Position numbers and translations under genes: made by a program. A DNA stretch of 64,000 nt from Lingula anatina (lineage: Eukaryota; Brachiopoda; Lingulata; Lingulida; Lingulidae). Under the pieces are notes generated by a model. The model did no database searches and was not told the origin of the DNA. It worked only from the letters and a program-made list of their open reading frames with translations. This document shows positions 26,101-36,366 of the stretch, piece after piece (position 1 is the stretch's first letter; each line of letters starts with the position of its first letter). The stretch is from assembly GCF_001039355.2 (NCBI RefSeq), contig NW_019776092.1:23639-87638 (forward strand). The letters are read 5' to 3'.

Positions 26101-26950
26101 CACTTGTTTTGGTAGGTTTTTCCATCGATTTGCTACTCTCACAGTAAAACATTATCATTCTTTTTCTTCTTCTTCTTCTTATTAAACAAAATTTTATACT
26201 GTACTTTCAGTTGTAATCTGCCAAGAAAACGAGCTTCAAAACATCACAAACGTGAACACGGTAATCTATACAGAACCAACCGTATATAACACGTTGGTTA
26301 CATATTATTGCAAGAATGGAACAGTTTTCCCGGAAGGTGGAACGAAAAGGATCGGTAGATGCTCCGACTCGGGTCAATGGGTTCCGAATATCAAAGCATG
26401 TGGAGGTAAATCTTATGTTTAATGCTATTTAGATTGTTTTTTTCTTTATGTATATGATATTAGACCAAATATTCCGGACAGTGTAATTTGTAGATAACAC
26501 AGACTTTAACTTATAAGTGCATTTTATTCAAAACAACCTTGGCATTTAGGCGTTTACGAGAACAATGCAGTTGTTTTAATTGGATAAAAGGAACTAACAC
26601 ACATACAAACAGACAAAGCACATGGTAAAAAGAGAGTCAAAGAGACCGAACCAGACATTTTTATTCCTTATACAGCCACTGGAAGCACTTTGCCAAAGGC
26701 CAGCGTCGGGTCGACTCCTCCCCTTGAAGCCGAGGGAGCAGAATACATCGGCTCTTTCGCCATAATCATCCTTGTGGCAGTTTGCGGCACGATCGTGTTA
26801 CTGGACCTGTTAACTTTGCAAAGACATCTACGCTATTTGCATAGGAACGTTCGACATACAGAATGGTTCCGCAGATGTTTTGGAAAGAAAGCTAAGAAAC
26901 GTAAAACAATGGCGTACCAAGAAACAGCGGTTCCGAAGAAAAAAACTTAA
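18696..26950 (+). CDS. PAN / mucin-like stalk / 2x CCP single-pass membrane protein
   Basis: Proposed coding exons: 18696-18714, 20041-20082, 20602-20925, 21194-22351, 26211-26405, 26676-26950 (670 codons plus stop). Every intron is phase 1. Exons 1-2 give a signal peptide with core TLLRLVIAVAYIAG; exon 1 is 19 nt with a GTTAGT donor and is the least certain. Exon 3 is a Cys-containing PAN/apple-like domain (ENCISLCESS, TCHKVYV). Exon 4 is a Ser/Thr-rich stalk with seven 21-residue repeats, ending in a CCP/sushi domain (VTYVCDTGYRFPS, ITCTENGTWSK, LPPC). Exon 5 is a second CCP (VTYYCKNGTVFPEG, SGQWVPNIKAC). Exon 6 gives a transmembrane helix (SFAIIILVAVCGTIVLL) and a basic tail of about 50 residues. 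It is probably a cell-surface adhesion or recognition protein; the ligand is unknown. The N gap in intron 4 could hide an additional phase-1 cassette. Confidence 0.75.
19650..19690. repeat. ATT microsatellite
   Basis: (ATT)n run of about 40 bp in the proposed intron 1 of the receptor gene. Similar runs occur near 25877, 36309 and 38715. Confidence 0.9.
20147..20189. repeat. TC microsatellite
   Basis: An uninterrupted (TC)n run of about 43 bp in the intron upstream of the PAN-like exon. Confidence 0.95.
21421..21861 (+). repeat. coding tandem repeat, 7 x 63 bp
   Basis: Seven in-frame units of 63 bp (21 residues) of the pattern SSSxQVDILPSTLATAAMSPS lie inside the stalk exon. Units 3 and 4 are identical at protein level and nearly so at DNA level; units 1 and 7 are most diverged. 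The high Ser/Thr content suggests dense O-glycosylation of an extended stalk. Copy number is a likely site of allelic length variation. Confidence 0.95.
22692..23092. other. assembly gap
   Basis: A run of N bounded on the right by 40 T (23093-23132). It lies inside intron 4 of the receptor gene, so an exon could be missing here. Confidence 0.99.
24382..24592 (-). mobile_element. Harbinger-type MITE, copy 3
   Basis: A 211-bp copy of the 9111/13768 family, flanked by TAA on both sides (TWA-type 3-bp duplication). Ends are GACCCCATTCCCA and TGGAAATGCAGTC. It lies in intron 4 of the receptor gene. Confidence 0.8.
24783..25019 (-). mobile_element. MITE with CACACACTGG ends, copy 2
   Basis: A 237-bp element with terminal inverted repeats of about 28 bp and one mismatch: left acactggacaatggaagtgt, right the inverted form with one base changed. 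It is related to 14841-15059 in opposite orientation. Located in intron 4 of the receptor gene. Confidence 0.85.
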
Positions 26951-28377
26951 GGATGAAATGAAAGAACGATATATATACAAGTAGCTGCAGGCCGACATGA
27001 ATACCTAAATTCTTAAATTATCCGACATTTCATTATACTTCGTTATAACCTAAAACATGACAAACGAACGACCTCTAAATTTAACGCGAGAAGACAGACT
27101 TCGAGCAGATATAGCGAAATATTCATTCCGTAATTGTAGACATACATGAACTGATATTTTCATTTACAGTATTATCTAGGGAAGGACTCCATTTTGAAAC
27201 AAGATACCAGGGGAACTTTAAATTTCCAGTTAAAAAAACTTTGCTTAAAAGAGGAAAATATGAAAAAATGACATCCCTAAAGAGGAAAAAAAAGCTACAC
27301 GTATAAATGTGACATAAGACTATATAAAGGATGAATATCAATCTAATTTATTTGCCACGATACAGAATTATCTATACAATGTAATCTATTTCTTGTGAGG
27401 ACCAGGAGTGCACCTCTCTCATCCTCTCTTTTATTTCTTGTCATTGTTTTTCATCCAATAACTGTGATATTTTCTACATTTTTTTCTTTTTTATTAGTTA
27501 AACATAAAAACAGATCATATGCAAATCCTATGTTAATTTATTATCGCACAATATCCACGAAGATATAAAAGTAAAAATAAAGAAGAAGAAGAACATTAAA
27601 TATACTGGTAAGTGCAAGTTCATCTGCCGTGCGATTGTTATATTACCACACATAAGTTTATCAGTAGTAAAAAAAACTCCTAGCATTGTTTGTGGATACA
27701 CATTTACATTTCCTAGAGATTTCAACTCCAATAAAATAAAATTTAACCAAAGATGCGATTGGTCATTCATGCATATGGAAATCATGTCAAGGATTAGTCT
27801 ATATATTTTTCTCTCAGTTCTGAGTAACGCTTGCCAAAATACATCTTGACAAGAACCGTGGACGTACTTTTGTGCACAAGTTTCACATTTGATTCCAGAT
27901 TTGTTTTTTATATAACTCTCAATCTTGATAAATGCTCCAATTATGTATAAGTTAAATGGATATTCATAAACATCAATCCACACGTACAGTTTACATTTTG
28001 TTCAATGTTGTCACAAAAACAAAAATGAAAAACTTCATACTATTTCCCTGAGATACTACAAAGCATGTGCCAGCTTCAGACGCTAATCTGCCTCCCCGTT
28101 TAAATACATTGTAATCAAATGATTCAATTAATTAAATTTTCCATCGAACAAGTAAGTAATCACCTGTCCTTTGGAAATTACAGTAGGTTGGACGGATTGT
28201 TTGATTTTGCAGCTGAATGTTGTTGTTAGTTATTTCTCTAAATGTTTGCCAGCATTATTGGCGGGTTATTTTTCGTCTTTATGATTGAATATCCCGGAAG
28301 CCGCAGCCCGTAACTTTTTGATATGATGTCAGACGCTGGAATAGATTCATGCAACCATCAAGTCAAATGTCATCCAA
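26951..28377. other. intergenic region between receptor and nAChR genes
   Basis: The two genes converge here. A minus-strand 151-codon frame (27983-27528) has AT-rich, Phe/Ile-rich composition and no recognised domain, so I do not annotate it. No other structure seen. Confidence 0.45.
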
Positions 28378-28550
28378 CGTAGACGACTTCCATTGAAATT
28401 TCACCTAGCGTAGACGACTTCCATTGAAATTTCATCTAGCGTAGACGACTTCCATTGAAATTTCACCTAGCGTAGACGACTTCCATTGAAATTTCACCTA
28501 GCGTAGACGACTTCCATTGAAATTTCATCGAGCGTAGACGACTTTTATTG
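28378..28550. repeat. 31-bp minisatellite abutting the nAChR stop codon
   Basis: About 5.6 copies of a 31-bp unit (cgtagacgacttccattgaa plus 11 bases), with unit starts at 28378, 28409, 28440, 28471, 28502 and 28533. Units are nearly identical. The array begins about 10 bp past the receptor stop codon (28561-28559), so it should form the start of its 3' untranslated region. Confidence 0.95.
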
Positions 28551-28558
28551 ATCATGAT

Positions 28559-31500
28559 CTATGCAGTAGGCACAACTCCATGATTCGGCATTATCCCAAG
28601 TATAGCAGTAGTGCTAACCACCAAAGAAATAATAAACAACATAAACAAGAAACGATCGAGAATTTTGGCGATGAGAACCCACTCGTCAGCTGTATCATCG
28701 TCCTCAGTTTTTCCCGCTTCTTTGTCTGTGAGTTTTTTTAGTTGAAGTAGAATCTGCTCCAATAGTATAACCTCCTGACTTTTCTTTTCTCCGGGGTTTA
28801 TGGCTGCCTTCATTGCCGTCGAGGACACGGACACGACAGAGACGGTTTTCTCGCCATCAAGTGGCTCCACCTGGTTTTCACTGAGGGTTTTAACTTGCTT
28901 GCGCGCGCACACGATGTAGGCGATGCCGTTAAAGAAGAACTGGAGTAAATTAAGTTGAAATTAATGCTTTGCATTTACAAAGAATGAGATACACACTTCT
29001 AATACAAGTCCATACATACGGAAAGTCTTAATGTTGGTTAATATAAACTAGCTCTGCAACTTAACTGTCACCTTTCACAAGTAATAATAATTTATAGACC
29101 TTTAAACTGATGAATGGATGGTATTTAGGGTAAAAGTTGTGGACAAAACGTATCTTGGTGCATGTAATTATTGATAACATGCAGTAACACGCAAGAAAAA
29201 TATCATTATTTTGTAATAGAGTCGTAAGGTGCATCATATGCCTTCACATGCACATACACACTACAAAGTTATACATGTATTCAATGCATGGTCTATCACA
29301 CCTAAGACAATGTATCTTGTGCCTTACTTTTCTCAGCCAATTTGGCGCCTTTTTCGATCCGCCGTGGAAGTGAATCACAAACACCAACATTGTCCCGGTT
29401 AAGGACAGCCCGGACAAGATTAGGACAACGGTGACATAAATGCCTGGAAAATGGCAAAACTGATTAGAACAACAGGACAAGACTGGGACACATGTGCCGT
29501 ATATGTGTGCTCCTGAATTATGTCAAATTAATTATTAAGGTCAACCCTGGCAAGATTGGGACATATGTCACACATGTGCCTGAAAAAAAGGGCAGATAAC
29601 AATAAGGACAACCCGGACAAGATTAGGACAACTGTGACACGTGTGTATGGAAAATGGCAAAACTGAGAAGAAAAACCGGACAACACCGGGACATTTGTGA
29701 CACATGTGCCTGCATGGTTACAATTTTAGAATAGATTTCTGTTATCGTTATTATCATTCAAAAAGTTTCAGTTTAACAACAAAACTTTCATTAAGATACA
29801 TTTGCATTCATGATAGAAATATCAATATAACAAACAGTGCTCAAATAAACTTAATAGTTTCAAGCACAAGTGAGGTTTTGCATTGGAATGTTACTCGTGA
29901 TGAGGCGACTTACTGATGATGGGGGACTGGTCGGACGACTTGGGCAAGCTATCTGATACGATGAGTTGAAACACGCTGAATGACAGGAGCACGGTCAGCC
30001 CCAAGCCGATCTGAGAAGTATAAAAACAACATTAAAATGCTATCAATTCAAGTGGTGTATATTGAGTCTGATCGAATTTTTTGTCAATATTTACATGAAT
30101 CATGAATAAACATTTACGAAATAGGAAAGATAAATATACATATATAATGTAAATAAAGATAAGGTCGGAGAAGACAGTTACTTTTTTCCAGTCTGTTTTT
30201 CGGTGCTTATATAAGCTAGGACATATACTGTTTTGAGGCATTTCCCCCTCCCTTCAGTGGCAAGTGCAGCGGAACAAATTAAGACAATTAATATTATGAA
30301 AAGGGGGGGACAGCTTTCCCTTGGATTCAAATCCACCCACCCACCCACCAAACCCACCACCAAGATCAAGGTTTTTCCCAGCGAACCGCCCAGCCGTCAA
30401 TTGCACGGCCACCAGCAGCACCGGACGGCCTTTATTNTACAGGCCTGAATGAGATACACACTTCTAATACAAGTCCATACATATGGAAAGTCTTAATGTT
30501 GGTTAATATAAACTAGCTCTGCAACTTAACTGTCACCTTTCACAAGTAATAATAATTTATAGACTTTTAAACTGATGAATGGATGGTATTTAGGGTAAAA
30601 GTTGTGGACAAAACGTATCTTGGTGCATGTAATTATTGATAACATGCAGTAACACGCAAGAAAAATATCATTATTTTGTAATAGAGTCGTAAGGTGCATC
30701 ATATGCCTTCACATGTACATACACACTACAAAGTTATACATGTATTCAATGCATGATCTATCACACCTAAGACAATGTATCTTGTGCCTTACTTTTCTCA
30801 GCCAATTTGGCGCCTTTTTCGATCCGCCGTGGAAGTGAATCACAAACACCAACATTGTCCCGGTTAAGGACAGCCCGGACAAGATTAGGACAACGGTGAC
30901 ATAAATGCCTGGAAAATGGCAAAACTGATTAGAACAACAGGACAAGACTGGGACACATGTGCCGTATATGTGTGCTCCTGAATTATGTCAAATTAATTAT
31001 TAAGGTCAACCCTGGCAGGATTGGGACATATGTCACACATGTGCCTGAAAAAAAAGGCAGACAACAATAAGGACAACCCGGACAAGATTAGGACAACTGT
31101 GACACGTGTGTATGGAAAATGGCAAAACTGAGAAGAAAAAACCGGACAACACCGGGACATTTGTGACACACGTACCTGCATGGTTACAATTTTAGAACAG
31201 ATTTCTGTTATCGTTATTATCATTCAAAAAAGTTTCAGTTTAACAACAAAACTTTCATTAAGATACATTTGCATTCATGATAGAAATATCAATATAACAA
31301 ACAGTGTTCAAATAAACTTAATAGTTTCAAGCACAAGTGAGGTTTTGCATTGGAATGTTACTCGTGATGAGGCGACTTACTGATGATGGGGGACTGGTCG
31401 GACGACTTGGGCAAGCTATCCGATACGATGAGTTGAAACACGCTGAATGACAGGAGCACAGTCAGCCCCAAGCCGATCTGAGAAGTACAAAAACAACATT

Positions 31501-34500
31501 AAAATGTTATCAATTCAAGTGGTGTATATTGAGTCTGATTGAATTTTTTGTCAATATTTACATGAATCATGAATAAACATTTGCGAAATAGGAAAGATAA
31601 ATATGCATGTATAATGTAAATAAAGATAAGGTCGGAGAAGACAGTTACTTTTTTCCAGTCTGTTTTTCGGTGCTTAGACTAGGACATACATGTACACTGT
31701 TTTGAGGCATTTCCCCCTCCCTTCAGTGGCAGCGGAACAAATTAAGCCAATTAATATTGTGAAAAGGGGGGACAGCTTTCCCTTGGGTTCAAATCCAAAT
31801 CCAAATCCACCCACCAACAAGATCAAGGGTTTTCCCAGCAAACCGCCCAGCCGTCAATTGCACGGCCGCCAGCAGCACCGGACGGCCTTTATTTCCAAAG
31901 ACTACTGGACGGCTTATGGACTTTTAAGAAATACGACGGCTTTAGGCATACTTGAACTCCCTGACATTTTATAGGAAATTACAGGTGGTAATTTTGGAGG
32001 TCTTGTACCCCCAATCCTGGGAATAGCCTTGCCCCAGATCGTACCTTTTCTCCCTCGTCCGGAGGAATGAGAAATACAAATGCCATCAGCACAGACAGCA
32101 GGACACACGGCGTGATGATGTTATTGATGAAGTACAGAGGCTTTCTCTTCAAGATGGCGGTAAAGTGGACAGTGGAATAGCTGCCGTTGGTGTCGGCGTG
32201 TTGAGTGTTCTCTCTGAAAATTTAGAATAGGCAAAGTCACATGCTGAAAGGTACAGGGGATTCAGCCACATCCAGTCAATACGGTTTCAATAATTCAAAA
32301 ATAACACACATTCACACGAACACTTTATGATAGAGAGAAAGAGAAAGAGAGGGGACAATTTTGTCACCAGCTTTAGATTTTAAGTTGGTGGCACAGTGCA
32401 TACAGTGCATTCATTCGCCGGAAAGAAAAAAGAATGAAAGAAATCGTTAAAAAACACGTACCTTTTGACTGAGGTAGATGTAATATCCCATTCACCATTC
32501 ACATGATATTTTGTGAGGTCCATTGTAGTTTTGTTGGCGGCCAGATTCACCTCCTCAGCCAGACTGGACCAGCACTCCCAGATCATCTCACAGGACTGGG
32601 TGTCGAACGGGTAGTAGGTCAGATCTATTAAACAGCTAGAATGAAGGGCAAACTTAAGAATGAAGGACAAACTTAAGTTTTTTTTTTTTTTTTTTTTTTT
32701 TTTGTAGAATTTTACATACCGCTTAAATCAAGTCACAGTAATTTACACCCCTGTATTATGATATAGTCTCAAAAGTGATAGTATATACGTAGAAACAAAT
32801 AAATTCAAAACAAACTGTTAAGTATAATACTCATTATTACTGTTATTATCACTATTATCATTATTATCATTATTATTATTATGAATGCATTAGTCTATGG
32901 CATGCAGTGAACTGTAAAAATATATACAATACATTTATCATCAGATATTAAGCGGATGTTTCAATTATACATGTGTACTTATACGCTTTGTATTTTCTCT
33001 CACAGCCGCTCATCAATTATAACATCTACCTGCTCGCGAATTCTCCTGCAGGATGCCATATCACTTTCCCCGTGGAATACACCTCCACTGGATAATAACT
33101 CTGGTAGTAGTCGCTTGTAAACGGCGTTCCGGCACTGAAGTATTGAATGAAGTATGTTACTATATGCGGTTGCACGCTGTTTCTATGGAAGATAGCTAAA
33201 GGGATGACAACTCTTAACTTTAGCACGAAAAATGACTTAAAACGGCTTTTCCTGGGGTAAATGACTTTTCCCCAAAGTTTCCAATGGTTAATAAATCTGT
33301 TCCGACATTCAAAGTTAGTTGATTTATTAAGAATGGTTTTAAAATAATCTCTTAGGAGACTATTACGGAGGGTGGCCATATTATGAAGGTCTACGTGGTC
33401 CGATAACCGCGCATATGCCTTAGTGGTAATAGGAATTTTATATTTCTATGTTGTTTACAATGTATTTTTGTGCAATTTTGAATCTCATTCAAAGAGTAAA
33501 ATTCCTATAAAGATAAGGATGATATATCTATGGTCTTGAAGCTTATACTTGCAATCGTCTGATGGAAAATGAAAACAATAATTGCGTTAGAGGTGACAAG
33601 CACTGTTCGTGGTTGTGACAATACGCACTTATTCTCAACTGCGATATCTGGCAGCCATACTTGGTCAGCTCTTAGTGCAAGTTGTTTTATATCGCCGTAA
33701 GAGGCTGGGGTCCATATTAACCTGTGGTCGGTCCAGCTCTGAAAAACAGTTGACACATAGCTACATGTACCGAGGGACCTCGAGTATTTTTCCGACATTG
33801 TGTTCGTAAGTCGGTCTATTCATGGATTCATACGCCACAACATGTAAAGTGGTATACTTTAGGGCTTATGAGACTTAAGTTCAGTAAAGTTTTTCTATCG
33901 TATATCTTTGATGAAAAAATAAAAAAAAACACTTCTCTACATTTTTAACTAGCACTGTAACGAAATGAATGGCGCCAATCCCTTTCAAAGCCCACTTTAT
34001 TTAAAAACAAAAGGTTACCCTTTTCACCATGAATTGCCCCATATTTAGCAACAATAATGTAATGTTATTGCTTACCGTCTCTAAGTGACCGTTTAGGTAC
34101 AGAATCTGGTTCAATGTGTCCTAAAATTATGAAAGCACGTGTCATAAACGTGAAAAATAAAAATACAAGATAAAAACTGTAATAAATGTCAGTGGCAAAT
34201 CCTGAAAGAACAGTGGGCCGTTACCCCCCCCTCCCCCCCCCACCCATACCTTCCCCTTATATCCACTCTAACATCAGGTTAATGGATAAAAAGGGACACA
34301 ACCGACCAGTTTTCATTCCCACATAAGAGTATTTATTCCATACATGTACCAGCACCCCACTATACTTACTATATATGCACTCCCCCTTTCCTCTGAAAAT
34401 CTTGAGAATACCAGTCATTTCAACAACTGAATAACAATATCAGATACGAAAATAAGTATTTGACGCTTGATAAACGTTTCTTTACCTTCTAAATAAATGT

Positions 34501-36310
34501 TAGAGGATAATTATTCCCATCCAGTGGAAAGTGTCTATCCATTGTTAATAAAACTGGACCCTTGATGTGTCAGTTAATAAATATAATTCGAGAATCTTAG
34601 GACTTACGTATTCGTAGATTGATGCAGTTTTAACATTAACATGTTATCGGGAAGGGGGTGTTCCTTTTTTAATAACAAGTGAAACCGTTTTCTTTCTGAA
34701 CTGAATGCATTGGGAATTAGTTTGGGGTCACTGCTTGCCTTTTCTCCTCTTTTCAGAATTTCGGGACTATTTAAAGTAGTTTTTTTAATATAAAAAAAGG
34801 AAAGAGGATCGATAAGCTTGTTGGTGAGTCCCCATTCTCCTCTTTGTTCGTCTAAAGCAAAGGAATAGGTACATGTAACCTCTGATTTCACTAGGGTCTA
34901 TAGTATAGTATACATGTCGATCCAACAATTTTGTGAGTGACTATACTAGCGACCCCTGTGGTCAGAAAATAAGCAGTAGGCATTAGAAGTAAATTCGCTA
35001 TAGCACATGAACATAATAAGATGATTCCAGGTACTAAGATAATTCACGGATGGATCAAGTGGCAATAAAACAAAATAAACAACCAAATTACTTCTCCATT
35101 GATTCAGCTGAACAATAAGTGGATCAATATTTCAGTATCAAAATCTGGATCGGAAATCTCAACATGGAATGGAACTGTTAAGTCTTACAAGTTACAAGTT
35201 AGCACTTAATTTATAATTGTTTTGATTATAAAAAAGTAAAATGAACTCATATTTACATATCCACATTTGCTGAATCAGTAAGTTTTCTGATAATCCTTAA
35301 CTTACCAGAGAATTCAATCTCTCGATATAAAACTGAATGTCTACTTCTACCGTCTCACTGGGGTCGGCGACCGGACGTGACAATTTAGTGTAGTTGGTGA
35401 ATAAATATGAGATCAGGTCGTCGTCTGCTCCCTTTACGGCTACGCCATGGACTGAAAAATGTTCCAAATTTAATAGAACTAAAAACAGAACTACTGATGA
35501 TGTTAAAATTCCCAGAGCGCTTGATGATCTGGGCGCCATTTTTGACTCTTTGGAAAGGTCCAGTTAGTAGTATCCCGATCCGAATTAACAGCTTTGTTCA
35601 CTTGAAGCTAAAACAGGAGTTAAAACATAAACTAAGACTGGTTTTGTTAAAATCCCGTTTAGGCAACGTGCATTTGCTTTAACCGTGTCTGTTTTGGCAA
35701 TGGCAGTTAAATCAATTTCGAATTGACCGAGTACCGCGTAGCATTACAAAGGGTAGTATGCCGTATTGAGTGAAAGATCGAAGGCGAATCGATTGATTTA
35801 GATGTATCGCTTGAATGACGCTCACATCTGATTCCGTTGGTGGAAAATATGTAAAAAATCTATCTTCAATTGATCTAGCGTTGTGTGTTCTATTCATGCA
35901 TTGATAGTTGTATGTATATTTCAATTTGCATTTCTTTATTCAACGTTCTGGGGTTAAGATACGTGTGCTCTGTGTCTTTGATAAAAGGCGCCAGACAGGG
36001 TTGTTATGAATTACACAAGAGGTGTCACAAGGATTGGGCCACATTTTCTAATTTATTAAAATGTTTTAAATTAAAGCGCTTCTAACATGCCTCCCACATT
36101 TTGTCATTCAACGTAAGAATTTTTTTTTTTTTTTTTTTTTTTACTTATTGAAATACGAATTTTCACTTTTGCGAGCACGTGCGTGTAATGAAACGTAGCA
36201 GGTGTGTCATTGCTTCAGTGCCCACACCAAAATATCAACAATCCTGTCAACGTGAAATAATATCAGATTGGCGGCCAAAGAACTAAGAATCATCCAAGGT
36301 GCCTACTGCA

Positions 36311-36366
<56 letters not shown>

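Larger units (their letters stand above)
28984..30436. repeat. 1.45-kb tandem duplication, copy 1 (holds M2 and M3 exons)
   Basis: Nearly identical to 30449-31891 in the same orientation, with scattered substitutions and small indels. It contains the M3 exon (29443-29328), the M2 exon (30010-29914) and intronic remnants of M3. A single N at 30437 sits exactly at the junction with copy 2. Confidence 0.95.
30449..31891. repeat. 1.45-kb tandem duplication, copy 2
   Basis: Partner of 28984-30436. It ends within the block 'cggacggcctttatt', after which unique sequence resumes. Differences are spread evenly in intronic sequence, at a level compatible with either a young duplication or two alleles placed in tandem. 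Confidence 0.95.

Noticed and set aside
27528-27983. 151-codon minus-strand open frame
   Set aside because: Composition is Phe/Ile/Tyr-rich and follows local AT bias; no domain, signal or splice context. Length alone is not enough in AT-rich DNA.
28378-28550. CRISPR-like array (regular 31-bp repeats)
   Set aside because: Units are contiguous with no unique spacers, in an animal gene 3' region; it is a minisatellite.
34604-34891. 95-codon minus-strand frame within the nAChR gene as an extra exon
   Set aside because: It sits between the first exon and the 45-bp exon, which join perfectly in phase 0 without it; no receptor-like sequence.
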